NCBI GenBank assembly: GCA_035934235.1
Contig: DASYYB010000029.1
Coordinates: forward strand, 79,547 to 143,546
From: REEB95 sp035934235
Lineage (GTDB): Bacteria; Pseudomonadota; Alphaproteobacteria; ATCC43930; CGMCC-115725
Length of the DNA stretch: 64,000 nucleotides
Direction of reading: 5' to 3'
In this document: piece after piece, positions 7,786 to 16,837 of the stretch
Numbering within the stretch: the stretch's first letter is position 1
Layout: each line of letters opens with the position of its first letter
Notes under the pieces: model-generated
Databases searched by the model: none
Told to the model about the DNA's origin: nothing
What the model saw: the letters and a program-made list of their open reading frames with translations, nothing else
Program-made: the position numbers and the translations under genes

Positions 7786-8955
7786 TCATCCCTGGGTAAC
7801 GCCGATTTGAGGCAGAAGTAAGAACATGCGACCCGAGGCCCGCAACGGCCCGGCCTGGGCCGCGGCAGCCGGGCCGGCGCCGCAGAACAGGTCGGCGCGC
7901 AACGGTCCTTTGATGGCGGCGCCGGTGTCTTGCGCAACCGCCAGCCGGCGTGTCGCGGCGCCATCTTGCGCCACGTCGAGCCACAATGGCGTCCCTAGCG
8001 GCACGAAGCGCGGATCGACGGCAACGCTGTGCTGCGGCGTGAGATCGACGCCTTCGGCGCCGAGCGGCGCGCCGCCCGCGAGTACACGAAAGAAAACGTA
8101 GGACGGATTTTCGTCCATCAGCGTCTTCGCGTCGGCCGGGTGCGCGCGCAGCCAGGCTTCGATCGACTGCATCGAGACGTGGTCGAGGGTCATCGCGCCG
8201 CGTTCGACGAGGAGCCGGCCGAGCGCGACATAGGCGCGGCCGTTCTCGCCGTCATAGCCGATCTCGACCGTGCGGCCGTCCGGCAAGCGCACGCGGCCCG
8301 AGCCCTGGATTTGGAGAAAGAACAGGTCGATCGGATCGGCGGCGTAAAACAGCGCGAGACGGAATCGGTCGAGCGTGCCGCCTTCGATTTCGGCGCGCGT
8401 CCAGTAGGGTACGAGCTTGCCGTCGACGACACGGCCGGCGATGCGCTCGCCGCGCCACGACGGCCGGAAATCGCCGAGCGATACGCCAACCAGATCCGGC
8501 GGTCGCGCCAGGATCGGCACGCCGAAGCGCGCGCTCTTTTGGCGCGCGGCGACAATCTCCGGTTCATAATAGCCGGTGACCAGCGCGTCGCTCTTGCCGT
8601 TGTCCGTCATGGCGAAGGGCGTGAAGGCGCTTTCGAAAAAACGCCGCGCCGCGTCGTCGGTCGGATGGTCGAGCGTTGCCGCCGTAGCGCACGGCTTGCG
8701 CCAGTCGCGGGCCAAGCCGGCGACGCCGAGGCTGGCGTCATCCGGCAGTTTTGCCAGCGTTGCACAGGAGCGCAGCAACGCCGACAACGCCGCGGCCTGG
8801 TCGCCGTTGCGCCAGCCGGGCAGATCGGAAAACGCGACGCGAGTCAGCGCAAGATGCGGCGGTGGCGGCGCCTTGGGCGCGCACGCGCTCAGCAGGAAAA
8901 ACAGCAACAGACCGGCGGCCGTCGCGGCGTCGCGCCGCAACCGGCGCTCAGCCAT
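7786..8955 (-). CDS. mltA: MltA, membrane-bound lytic murein transglycosylase A
   Basis: 389 residues. The signal peptide has lipobox LLSAC. The MltA domain (about 110-270) includes VTGYYEPE and FFLQIQGSGR, and the C-terminal 3D domain includes VAVDPRFVPLGTPLWLD and AQDTGAAIKG with conserved Asp residues. It cleaves peptidoglycan glycan strands to 1,6-anhydro products from the outer membrane. The start overlaps the end of the Tim44-like gene by 8 bases, the usual operon arrangement. Confidence 0.95.
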   Translation of the reverse strand: MAERRLRRDAATAAGLLLFFLLSACAPKAPPPPHLALTRVAFSDLPGWRNGDQAAALSALLRSCATLAKLPDDASLGVAGLARDWRKPCATAATLDHPTDDAARRFFESAFTPFAMTDNGKSDALVTGYYEPEIVAARQKSARFGVPILARPPDLVGVSLGDFRPSWRGERIAGRVVDGKLVPYWTRAEIEGGTLDRFRLALFYAADPIDLFFLQIQGSGRVRLPDGRTVEIGYDGENGRAYVALGRLLVERGAMTLDHVSMQSIEAWLRAHPADAKTLMDENPSYVFFRVLAGGAPLGAEGVDLTPQHSVAVDPRFVPLGTPLWLDVAQDGAATRRLAVAQDTGAAIKGPLRADLFCGAGPAAAAQAGPLRASGRMFLLLPQIGVTQG

Positions 8956-9598
8956 GCGGCGCCGAAGTCGCGATCAGCGTCCAGTTGGGATCGCGCGCCC
9001 GGAGCGGCCGCGAGAACGTCCAGGCATCGACATGTTCTTCGACGGCGTTGCCGTCGCCATTCTGTTCGGAGACGATTTTGACCGTGACCAACGCGGTCGT
9101 GCCTTCGACCGCGCTGTCGACGATCTCGGCGCTCTTGATGCTGACCAGCGGGCTCGGCAGTTTGCCGCCGCCGCGCGCCTTGATCGCGCCGATAAAGCTG
9201 TCGAGCACGTTGGGCGCGAGCAGCGGCCGGAGCGCCGCAACGTCGCCGGCAGCGAAGGCGTTGACCACGATCTCGAACGCGCCGCGCGCGCCTTTGAGGA
9301 ATGCGCTCACGTCGAACGAGGCGTCCGCGGCCTTGATCGCGCCGGCGCCTGGCGTCTTGGTCGCGGCGGGCGCGTTAGCGACCGGCGTCGCCTGGCCCTC
9401 GATCACCGGGCCCTGGGCTGCGTCGGACGCGGCGAACGGCGACGGACGCGGCGGCGGTGCCGGACGCGGCGCGAACGGATCGATGCGCTTTTCCGTTCCG
9501 GTGCGGCGGCCGAGTACGCTCCGAAGCCGCAGCACCAGGAATGCTGCGACCGCCGCGAACACGATGATCTCGAAGAGCTGCAAATCACCACCGTTCAT
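8948..9598 (-). CDS. Tim44/TimA-like membrane-anchored protein
   Basis: 216 residues. One N-terminal transmembrane helix (about 8-25), a Pro/Ala-rich linker, then a Tim44-like domain (about 95-215) ending in DAWTFSRPLRARDPNWTLIAT. In alphaproteobacteria this family is the bacterial relative of mitochondrial Tim44; its role is not settled. The ATG at 9598 (MNGGDLQLF) is preferred over an upstream TTG because the hydrophobic helix directly follows it. It is divergent from secB. Confidence 0.88.
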   Translation of the reverse strand: MNGGDLQLFEIIVFAAVAAFLVLRLRSVLGRRTGTEKRIDPFAPRPAPPPRPSPFAASDAAQGPVIEGQATPVANAPAATKTPGAGAIKAADASFDVSAFLKGARGAFEIVVNAFAAGDVAALRPLLAPNVLDSFIGAIKARGGGKLPSPLVSIKSAEIVDSAVEGTTALVTVKIVSEQNGDGNAVEEHVDAWTFSRPLRARDPNWTLIATSAPHG

Positions 9599-9712
9599 GG
9601 CTGCTAGATAGGCCCGCGATGGCAAAAGGGCAAGGTTGCCGGTTGTGCCGGCTGGCGATCCATGGTAGCGACCGCGCTACAGGAATAACGTCAAATTAAG
9701 GCGAGGCTGACG

Positions 9713-10213
9713 ATGGCCGATAAGGACAACGGCGCGGGCGCGACGGCGGCCGCCAGCGCGGGCGAGGCCGAGCCCGGCCGCGCGTTGACGATCAATGCGC
9801 AGTACATCAAAGACCTTTCGTTCGAGAATCCGCGGGCGCCGCTGAGTCTGATGCAGCCGCAACCGCCCGAACTTCAGGTCAATGTCGATGTCCGCGCCGG
9901 CGCGCTTGGCGGCGACCGTTATGAGGTCGTGCTCGTCATCCACGCGCGCGCCACCGCCAAGAACGAGACGCTGTTCGTCGTCGAACTGGCCTATGGCGCA
10001 GCGGTGACGCTGACCAATATCCGCCAGGAAGACATGCCGCAGGCATTATTGGTCGAGACGCCGCGGCTGCTCTTCCCGTTCGCGCGGGCGATCGTCGCCG
10101 ACGCGACACGCGACGGCGGCTTCCCACCGGTGTTCATGCAGCCGATCAATTTCAGCGAGCTGCTGCGCCGGCAAGCCACGACGCAAACCCAGGCACCCGC
10201 CGCCAACGCCTAA
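9713..10213 (+). CDS. secB: SecB, protein-export chaperone
   Basis: 166-residue cytoplasmic tetrameric chaperone that keeps preproteins unfolded and delivers them to SecA. Family segments visible are INAQYIKDLSFENP and CxxC-free YEVVLVIHARA, with LLFPFAR and FPPVFMQPINF near the end. The N-terminal 20 residues are an Ala/Gly-rich extension. It converges on dnaQ with a 4-base tail overlap. Confidence 0.96.
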   Translation: MADKDNGAGATAAASAGEAEPGRALTINAQYIKDLSFENPRAPLSLMQPQPPELQVNVDVRAGALGGDRYEVVLVIHARATAKNETLFVVELAYGAAVTLTNIRQEDMPQALLVETPRLLFPFARAIVADATRDGGFPPVFMQPINFSELLRRQATTQTQAPAANA

Positions 10214-10878
10214 TTCTGCCAGATCGGCGCCTTGAGTTTCGCCACCAGCGCCGCGTGGCTGGCGAGTTCATCGGCGCTCGGCACATAAGGCCGCGGCACA
10301 CGCGCCGGCCGCTCGCTGGCGGCGCGGCTCGCCGCCTTCACCGCCTGCGCGCCGAGATCGAGCGCCGACTGCCGCCCGCCGACCAGCTCGAGATAGACCT
10401 TGGCCAGCAGCTCGCAGTCGAGCTTGGCGCCGTGCTTGTCGCGCGCCGACAGATCGATCGCGAAGCGGCGGCAGAGCGCGTCGAGGCTGGCCGGCGCGCC
10501 CGGAAAGCGCTTGCGCGCCACCTCGAGCGTGTCGACGACCCGGCCGGTGAACGGCGGGAGGTCGAGCCGTTTGAGTTCGGCGTTGATGAATCCGAGATCG
10601 AAGCCGGCATTGTGCGCGACGATCGGCGCGTCGCCGACGAACGCGACAAACGCGGTCGCGATCGCGGCGAACGGCTCATGCTGGCGCAGGAAATCATCGC
10701 CCAGCCCGTGCACCGCCTCGGCTTCGGCGGTCATCGCGCGCTCGGGATTGACGTAGCGGTGGAAAACCTTGCCGGTCGGCAGATGGTTGTGCAGCTCGAT
10801 GCAGGCGATTTCGACGATGCGATGCCCGCTGGCCGGGTCGAGGCCGGTCGTTTCGGTATCGAGGACGATCTCGCGCAT
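10210..10878 (-). CDS. dnaQ: DNA polymerase III epsilon subunit (3'-5' proofreading exonuclease)
   Basis: 222 residues. ExoI DTETTG (Asp7, Glu9), ExoII HNAGFDLGF and ExoIII HGAKLDCELL are all present, so the exonuclease should be active. It edits replication errors as part of the polymerase III core. It is downstream of coaE with only 6 bases between, in the origin-proximal ppsR-maf-aroE-coaE-dnaQ cluster. Confidence 0.96.
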   Translation of the reverse strand: MREIVLDTETTGLDPASGHRIVEIACIELHNHLPTGKVFHRYVNPERAMTAEAEAVHGLGDDFLRQHEPFAAIATAFVAFVGDAPIVAHNAGFDLGFINAELKRLDLPPFTGRVVDTLEVARKRFPGAPASLDALCRRFAIDLSARDKHGAKLDCELLAKVYLELVGGRQSALDLGAQAVKAASRAASERPARVPRPYVPSADELASHAALVAKLKAPIWQN

Positions 10879-10884
10879 CGCGGT

Positions 10885-11502
10885 TCAGTCTGAACCGTCG
10901 GATTCACCGCCGCAAGGCGCTTGCAGCGTCGCCACAATGCGCGCCAGCGCGCGCCGCGTCGCCGCACGGCCGAGACCGGACGGCACGGCAAAATCGGCGC
11001 GCGCGCGCTTGACGCGATCGGGCAGTTGCTGCGCCAGGATGGCGCGCAGACGTTTGGCGTCCATGCCGGGCCGACGCAACACGCGTTGGCGTTGCAACGC
11101 CGCCGGCGCCCACATCACCGCGACGGCGTCGCAGCGGCGCTCGCCGCCGGTCTCGTAAAGCAATGGGATGTCGAGCACCACGAGCGGCGCGCGGCGCGCG
11201 CGCATGCGGCGCAGAAAGGCCTTTTCCTGCCGCCGTACCAGTGGATGGAGAATCGCCTCGAGACGCTTGAGCGCGCTGGGCTTGCCGAAAACCAGCTTGC
11301 CGAGCTTCGGGCGCGACACGCCCTTGCCCGCCTTGGCCGAAGGAAAGGCGCGGACGACCGCCTTCACCGCCGCGCCGCCCGGCGCCAGCAGCGCATGCAC
11401 CGCACGATCGGCGTCGTAAACCGGGACGCCGAGATCGGTCAGCAGCGCCGCTGCCGTGCTTTTGCCCATGCCAATGCCGCCGGTGAGGCCGAGGATTTTC
11501 AT
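10885..11502 (-). CDS. coaE: Dephospho-CoA kinase
   Basis: 205 residues. Phosphorylates dephospho-CoA in the last step of coenzyme A synthesis. The Walker A motif GGIGMGKST is at 8-16, with DADRAVH following and VLDIPLLYETGGE in the CoA-binding lid. The start is 4 bases downstream of aroE, consistent with one operon. The C-terminal tail is a little longer and more basic than average. Confidence 0.95.
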   Translation of the reverse strand: MKILGLTGGIGMGKSTAAALLTDLGVPVYDADRAVHALLAPGGAAVKAVVRAFPSAKAGKGVSRPKLGKLVFGKPSALKRLEAILHPLVRRQEKAFLRRMRARRAPLVVLDIPLLYETGGERRCDAVAVMWAPAALQRQRVLRRPGMDAKRLRAILAQQLPDRVKRARADFAVPSGLGRAATRRALARIVATLQAPCGGESDGSD

Positions 11503-11506
11503 CGTA

Positions 11507-12331
11507 TCACCGCATCGTCGCGAGCACGGCCTGGCGCAATGCCGGCGTGACCGCGGGCATTACGCCGAACCACAAATGGAAGCCCGGCCGACCCTGGTGC
11601 AGCAGCATGCCGAGTCCGTCGACGATCCGGTTGCCGCGCGCTTTCGCCGCCTTGAGCAGCGCGGTTTCCAGCGGCGCATAGACAATGTCGTTGACCACGG
11701 CGGTCGTCGGCAGCCGCGCCAGGTCGAGCTCAAGCGGCGGATTTTTGTCCATGCCGAGACTGGTGGCGTTGACCACGAGCGCGGCACCGTCGAGCGCGGC
11801 CGCGCGCCGCTCCCATGGCACCGGTTCGATTGCGCCGCCGAAGCTGCGGGCGAGCGTGCGGGCGCGATCGAGCGAACGGTTGGCGAGGCGGATCTCCGGC
11901 GCGCCCGCCGCGCCGAGCGCGTCGACGATGGCGCGTGCCGCACCACCGGCGCCGAGCACAACGGCTGGCCCGGCTTTGACATCGAAGTCCGGCACCGCCG
12001 TCCGGAGATTCTCGAGAAAGCCGAAGCCGTCGGTGTTGAAACCGGCGAGCTTGCCGTGCTCGACCGCGATGGTGTTGACCGCGCCGATGCGGTGCGCGGC
12101 GGCGTCGATCCGATCGAGCTGCGCCAGCGCGGCCTCTTTATGCGGAATCGTCAGATTGCAGCCGCGCCAATCGTCGGTCTTGAGCCGCGCCAACGCCGCC
12201 GGCAGAGCTTCCGGCTGCACCGCCAGGCGCGTGTATTCGCCGGCGATGCCGTGGGCCTTGAGCCAGTAACCGTGCAGCGCCGGTGACAGCGAATGCGCGA
12301 TCGGCCAGCCCATGACGCAAGCCTTCATCAT
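11507..12331 (-). CDS. aroE: Shikimate dehydrogenase
   Basis: 274 residues. Reduces 3-dehydroshikimate to shikimate with NADPH in aromatic amino acid synthesis. SLSPALHG binds shikimate, NLTIPHK holds the catalytic Lys65, and GAGGAARAI is the NADP Rossmann loop; FNTDGFG is also conserved. The start overlaps the stop of maf. The two consecutive ATG codons (12331 and 12328) are both possible. Confidence 0.95.
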   Translation of the reverse strand: MMKACVMGWPIAHSLSPALHGYWLKAHGIAGEYTRLAVQPEALPAALARLKTDDWRGCNLTIPHKEAALAQLDRIDAAAHRIGAVNTIAVEHGKLAGFNTDGFGFLENLRTAVPDFDVKAGPAVVLGAGGAARAIVDALGAAGAPEIRLANRSLDRARTLARSFGGAIEPVPWERRAAALDGAALVVNATSLGMDKNPPLELDLARLPTTAVVNDIVYAPLETALLKAAKARGNRIVDGLGMLLHQGRPGFHLWFGVMPAVTPALRQAVLATMR

Positions 12332-12930
12332 GGCGCGAGCAGGCCGCCATCGCGCAGAAAATCGAGCAGCGGCAGCAGCGGCAGGCCGAGAATGGCAAAA
12401 TGGTCGCCTTCGACTGCGGCCATGAGCTGAATGCCGCGGCCCTCGATTTGGTAGGCGCCGACCGAGGCGAGGACGGAATCGCCGGCGTCGGCAAGATAGG
12501 CGTCGAGGAATTCGTGGCTGAACCGCCGCATGGTCAGCGCCGGTTGTTCGAGCGCGTGCCAGACCACGGCGCCGTTCTTGACCAGCACGGCCGCCGTTGC
12601 CAGCACGTGGCGCTGGCCGCGCAGCGCAATCAACTGGGTCCGCGCCGCCGCGCGGTCCGCCGGTTTGTCGAACCATTGCCCGTCGCACACCAGAATCTGG
12701 TCGGCACCCAGCACCAGCGCGCCCGGCATCCGGCCTGCGACGCGTTGGGCTTTGGCCTCGGCGAGTTTGAGGGCGCAGGTACCGGCGTCGGCGCCTTCGG
12801 CTTTGCACGCCGCCTTGATCGGCGCCTCGTCGATATCGGCGGGCTCGATCGTCGGCTTGAGGCCGGCATCGGTGAGCAGCCGCGCCCGTGTCGGGCTTGC
12901 CGAAGCCAACACGAGCTCGGGTGGCTTCAT
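12328..12930 (-). CDS. maf: Maf-family nucleotide pyrophosphatase
   Basis: 200 residues. The N-terminal ASASPTRARLL and GADQ are Maf hallmarks. The family hydrolyses non-canonical or modified nucleoside triphosphates (house-cleaning); some members affect septum formation. It shares 4-base overlaps with ppsR upstream and aroE downstream. The exact substrate (dTTP/UTP or m7GTP type) cannot be decided here. Confidence 0.92.
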   Translation of the reverse strand: MKPPELVLASASPTRARLLTDAGLKPTIEPADIDEAPIKAACKAEGADAGTCALKLAEAKAQRVAGRMPGALVLGADQILVCDGQWFDKPADRAAARTQLIALRGQRHVLATAAVLVKNGAVVWHALEQPALTMRRFSHEFLDAYLADAGDSVLASVGAYQIEGRGIQLMAAVEGDHFAILGLPLLPLLDFLRDGGLLAP

Positions 12931-13748
12931 GCGTCCTCGACGCCGCGTTTTCGCGCCAGCAGCTTGAGCACCGCCGCGGCGGTCTCTTCGATCGAGCGGC
13001 GCGTCACATCGATCACCGGCCATTCGTGCTCGGTGAACAACCGGCGCGCGCTGGCGACTTCGATGCGGACCGCCTCGATGTCGACATAGTCGCCGCGATC
13101 TTCCTGTTTGAGTTGGACCAGCCGGTTGCGCCGAACCTGGATCAGGCGCTCGGGATCGTTGGTCAGGCCGACGACCAGCGGCCGTGTCAGGCCGAACAGC
13201 TCGGGCGGCGGGTCGGCGCCAGGTACGAGCGCGACGTTGGCGGCCTTGATGCCGCGATTGGCAAGGTAGATGCAGGTCGGCGTTTTCGAGGTGCGCGAGA
13301 CGCCGACGAGGACGACATCGGCGTCGTTCCAGCCCCAGGCCGATTGGCCATCGTCGTGATTCAAGGCGAACGTCATGGCGTCAATGCGCTGGAAATATTC
13401 GCTGTCGAGCAGATGCTGCCGGCCGGGCTGACCGCGCGCCTGACTCCCGAGATAAGCGGCAAGGGCGCCGATCACCGGATCGAGCACCGGGATCGCCGGG
13501 ACCTGGAGCTTGCGGCAGCCCTCGACCAACGGCGTGCGTAGGGTCTCGTCGACCAACGTGTAGAGCACGACGCCGGGATTGGCGTTGACGCCGCTGATCA
13601 CCCGCTCGACCTGGGCCTTGGTGCGCATCATCGACCAGATATGCTCGATCGCCTCGCTATTCTCAAACTGCACCAGACACGCACGCGCGACCGAATGCAC
13701 CGTATCGCCGGTTGAGTCCGAGACCAGATGAAGATGGAAGCGCGTCAT
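12927..13748 (-). CDS. ppsR: Kinase-pyrophosphorylase, PPDK/PEP-synthase regulatory protein family (DUF299)
   Basis: 273 residues. LVSDSTGDT at the N-terminus and the P-loop-like GVSRTSKT (149-156) identify the family, which phosphorylates and dephosphorylates a Thr of pyruvate-phosphate dikinase or PEP synthase to switch it off or on. In alphaproteobacteria this gene (the RP001 homologue) stands beside hemE at the replication origin, as here. It heads the ppsR-maf-aroE-coaE-dnaQ operon. Confidence 0.94.
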   Translation of the reverse strand: MTRFHLHLVSDSTGDTVHSVARACLVQFENSEAIEHIWSMMRTKAQVERVISGVNANPGVVLYTLVDETLRTPLVEGCRKLQVPAIPVLDPVIGALAAYLGSQARGQPGRQHLLDSEYFQRIDAMTFALNHDDGQSAWGWNDADVVLVGVSRTSKTPTCIYLANRGIKAANVALVPGADPPPELFGLTRPLVVGLTNDPERLIQVRRNRLVQLKQEDRGDYVDIEAVRIEVASARRLFTEHEWPVIDVTRRSIEETAAAVLKLLARKRGVEDA

Positions 13749-14136
13749 GTGTGTCGAACCTGGGGAAGAAATCCGGTCTGTACCTGGGTCGAACCGCCAT
13801 CGCGGTAATTACACCCATCACTCGAAATTCGTTCCACAACGCTATTGCCTGCGGATAGTTCAGCGGAACGCTCCGCGATCTGGGAAAGACGCTGCCATAG
13901 AATTCCGCTTTCCATGATTTCCCCGCTTTTTCGTCTGCGGTTATCGACTGATTTAATCGTGGTGTTTGCTGCGAACGGCCATCTTATGCGCGTCTTATAC
14001 CGGGTTCGCATACCAGACTGGCCGTTTGCATCCGACCATTGGGGATAGTTCGTGAACGACCTTAATCCCCCACTCGCCACCAACCAACTACCTTCACTAC
14101 CTTTAGATTCTAAGATGAACAAGGTAAGAGCACGGG
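13749..14136. other. Candidate chromosomal replication origin (oriC) between ppsR and hemE
   Basis: A 388-base gene-free interval, visibly richer in A/T than its surroundings, between divergent ppsR and hemE. This is the classical Caulobacter-type origin position. Degenerate DnaA boxes: CTATCCGCA (minus, 13850-13858), TTATCGACT (13941-13949), CTATCCCCA (minus, 14040-14048) and a TTCCACA core (13832-13838). The W-box core TCCCCA occurs on the minus strand at 13761-13766 and 14040-14045. A CcrM-type GANTC site lies at 14106-14110 inside the small palindrome TTAGATTCTAA. There is no perfect DnaA box and no clear CtrA TTAA-N7-TTAA pair. The hemE and ppsR promoters must also lie here. Confidence 0.6.
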
Positions 14137-15159
14137 ATGACGGTGCCCAAACCATTACTCATCACGTTGCAGGGCCAAAGCATCCAGCCGGTGCCGCTGT
14201 GGCTAATGCGTCAGGCCGGGCGATATCTGCCGGAATATCGTCAGCTGCGGGAGCGGGCGGGCGGATTTCTCGAATTGTGCCTGACGCCCGAGTTTGCCGC
14301 TGAAGCGACGCTACAGCCGATCCGGCGGTTCGGATTCGATGGCGCCATTCTCTTCTCGGATATTCTGATCATCGCCAAGGCCCTGGGCCGCGCGGTTGCG
14401 TTTCGCGACGGCGACGGCCCAAGCCTGCCGCCATTGACAGATGTGGATGGCCTGACGCCGCAACCAGACGCATTGGTCCTAGCGCCGGTTTATGCGGCGC
14501 TCAAAAACGTCAAAGCGGCGCTGCCACCATCGACAACGTTGCTCGGCTTTGCCGGCGGACCATGGACGGTCGCCGCGTATGCGATCGATGGCAGCGGCCG
14601 GACACAGTTCACCAAGGCGCGAGCCCTGGCGAACGACAGTCCGGCCGCGCTCGATGCGATTGTCACGCGATTGGGTGACGCGACGGCCGCGCATCTGATC
14701 GCGCAGATCGATGCCGGTGCCGATGCCGTGCAGATCTTCGACAGTTGGGCCGGGCTGTTACCGCCGGAGCAGTTCAGGCGCTTTGTCATTGCACCGACGC
14801 GGCGGGTCGTTGCCGCAATCCATGCCCGTCATCCCCACACCCCCGTCATCGGCTTTCCGCGCAATGCCGGCCCGCTCTACGAAGCCTATTTCGCCGAAAC
14901 CGGCGTCAATGCCCTGTGCATCGACCAGCATGTTCCGCTCGCACAGGCATGCGCGCTCCAAGCGCACGGCCCAGTGCAGGGCAATCTCGATCCGACGGTT
15001 TTGGTGGCCGGCGGCGCGGCGCTCGACCGCGCCGTCGGCGATATCCTCACGGCGCTCGGTCAGCGGCCTTTCGTCTTCAACCTCGGCCATGGCATCCTGC
15101 CGGAAACGCCGCTCGCACATGTGGAGCGGCTGGTGCGGCTGGTGCGTGGGGGACCATGA
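14137..15159 (+). CDS. hemE: Uroporphyrinogen decarboxylase
   Basis: 340 residues. Decarboxylates uroporphyrinogen III to coproporphyrinogen III in haem synthesis. PLWLMRQAGRYLPEYR near the N-terminus is the substrate-binding signature and GFAGGPWTVAAY follows at about residue 138; both are intact. First gene of hemE-hemH-hemJ, with an ATGA overlap into hemH. Confidence 0.97.
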   Translation: MTVPKPLLITLQGQSIQPVPLWLMRQAGRYLPEYRQLRERAGGFLELCLTPEFAAEATLQPIRRFGFDGAILFSDILIIAKALGRAVAFRDGDGPSLPPLTDVDGLTPQPDALVLAPVYAALKNVKAALPPSTTLLGFAGGPWTVAAYAIDGSGRTQFTKARALANDSPAALDAIVTRLGDATAAHLIAQIDAGADAVQIFDSWAGLLPPEQFRRFVIAPTRRVVAAIHARHPHTPVIGFPRNAGPLYEAYFAETGVNALCIDQHVPLAQACALQAHGPVQGNLDPTVLVAGGAALDRAVGDILTALGQRPFVFNLGHGILPETPLAHVERLVRLVRGGP

Positions 15160-16169
15160 CGCGAACGGCGGTGGTGCTGTTCAACCTGGGCGGTCCGGAT
15201 TCGTCGGCGGCGGTCAAGCCCTTCCTCTTCAACTTGTTCTACGACCCGGCGATCATCGCCCTGCCAAATCCGCTGCGGTGGCTGTTGGCGCGCGGCATTG
15301 CGCATCGGCGCGCGCCGCTGACGCGACAGATCTACGCCCAGATCGGCAACGCCTCGCCGCTGCGTACCAACACGCGGGCGCAGGCCGAGGCGCTGCGCGC
15401 CACGCTCGGCGACGGCTATCGTGTCTTCATCGCCATGCGCTATTGGCATCCGCGGGCCAATGCCACCGCCGCCGAGGTGAAGGCCTGGCAGCCGGACGAG
15501 ATCGTGCTGCTCCCGCTCTACCCGCAATTCTCCGGCACGACCACGGCATCGTCGCTCGCCGACTGGCGGGAAGCCGCAGCCAAGATTGGTCTCAAAGCGA
15601 AGGAGCGCGTCGTCTGCTGTTATCCAACCGAACGCGGCTTCGCCACCGCGGTGGCGCGCGGCATCGCAGCGGAGCTCACCAACGTGCCGCCCGACGCCAA
15701 GGTGCGCGTGCTGCTGTCGGCGCATGGACTGCCGCTGCGCGCGCTCGGCCGCGGCGATCCCTATCAATGGCAGATCGAAGCCACCGCCGCCGCCGTACGC
15801 GCTGCCGTACGCCAGCCCGAGCTCGACATGCGGGTGTGTTATCAAAGCCGCGTTGGGCCGCTCAAATGGTTGAGCCCGTCGACCGAGCACGAGATCCGCC
15901 AAGCCGGCGCCGACGGCTTCGGCATCGTTGTCGCGCCGATCGCGTTCGTCTCCGAGCATTCGGAGACGCTGGTCGAGCTCGACCGCGATTACCGCAAGCT
16001 CGCGCGTGCCGCCGGCGTGCCGTTTTATTACCGCGCACCGACGGTCGGTACGGCGCCCGAATTCATCGGCAGCCTCGCCCGGCTGGTGCGTGCAGCGGCG
16101 GCGCCCGGCGCCGGCCGGCGCAATTGCCCAGAGGGTTTCAGCCAATGTCCGGCGATGGCGACGTCATGA
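15156..16169 (+). CDS. hemH: Ferrochelatase
   Basis: 337 residues. Inserts Fe2+ into protoporphyrin IX, the last step of haem synthesis. Begins TAVVLFNLGGPDS. LLSAHGLPLRA holds the catalytic His, and VCYQSRVGPLKWLSPS and FVSEHSETLVELD are conserved. The C-terminus carries a short Cys-containing extension (NCPEGFSQC) absent from minimal ferrochelatases; some alphaproteobacterial and animal enzymes bind a 2Fe-2S cluster with C-terminal Cys residues. The start overlaps the hemE stop. Confidence 0.95.
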   Translation: MTRTAVVLFNLGGPDSSAAVKPFLFNLFYDPAIIALPNPLRWLLARGIAHRRAPLTRQIYAQIGNASPLRTNTRAQAEALRATLGDGYRVFIAMRYWHPRANATAAEVKAWQPDEIVLLPLYPQFSGTTTASSLADWREAAAKIGLKAKERVVCCYPTERGFATAVARGIAAELTNVPPDAKVRVLLSAHGLPLRALGRGDPYQWQIEATAAAVRAAVRQPELDMRVCYQSRVGPLKWLSPSTEHEIRQAGADGFGIVVAPIAFVSEHSETLVELDRDYRKLARAAGVPFYYRAPTVGTAPEFIGSLARLVRAAAAPGAGRRNCPEGFSQCPAMATS

Positions 16170-16621
16170 GCTGGCTTGCGCCCTACTACTCCTGGCTCAA
16201 GGCGCTGCACATCCTGAGCGTCATCGCCTGGATGGCCGGCATGCTCTATCTGCCGCGACTGTTCGTTTATCACGCGGGTAGCGAGCCGGGCTCGCCGACG
16301 TCGGAGACCTTCAAGACCATGGAGCGGCGTCTTTACCGCGCGATCATGATTCCGGCGATGATCGCGACTTGGCTGTTCGGTATTGGCCTGACAGTCACCG
16401 GCACATTCACCGGTGTCGTCGTGTGGACGACGTTCTGGCTCTACGCCAAGCTGCTGCTGGTCGTGGCGATGACGTGGTTGCACACGGTCTTCGGCCGCTG
16501 GCAGCGCGCGTTCGCAGCCGACGCGCGGCCGTACGGCCCCGGTTTTTATCGCGCGATCAACGAAGTGCCGACGCTGCTGCTGATCGGCATCGTCATCCTG
16601 GCGGTGGTAAAGCCGTTTTAG
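16145..16621 (+). CDS. hemJ: HemJ, protoporphyrinogen IX oxidase (UPF0093)
   Basis: 158-residue integral membrane protein with four helices. HILSVIAWMAGMLYLPRLFVYH carries the conserved His/Arg haem-related residues, and MERRLYR and YAKLLLVV are family segments. It oxidises protoporphyrinogen IX, the step before HemH, in organisms lacking HemG/HemY. The ATG at 16145 has GAGGG nine bases upstream but lies within hemH; an in-frame ATG at 16166 overlaps the hemH stop (ATGA) and is the alternative start. Confidence 0.92.
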   Translation: MSGDGDVMSWLAPYYSWLKALHILSVIAWMAGMLYLPRLFVYHAGSEPGSPTSETFKTMERRLYRAIMIPAMIATWLFGIGLTVTGTFTGVVVWTTFWLYAKLLLVVAMTWLHTVFGRWQRAFAADARPYGPGFYRAINEVPTLLLIGIVILAVVKPF

Positions 16622-16837
16622 CCGGGCACGCGCTCAAAGCGCGTTTGACTCAGACGCGGGTTTTGGCTAAGGGATTGAGCGGAAGACCGGCCTATCTCCG
16701 GCTCTCGTCTTTTCATCTGCATCGCTGATCCGCGCGCGGCCCGAGCCAGGACCGTCCGCTCTTCCGGTGAACCGATCCTTCCGGCCCACGGGCCGCACCC
16801 CTCCCGCCGCTGTTTTGACTTGCGAAAGCCGCAACCG

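Noticed and set aside
16622..16837. Riboswitch or attenuator in the rho leader
   Set aside because: Only short, widely spaced inverted repeats are visible; nothing matches a known riboswitch or a terminator with a T-tract.
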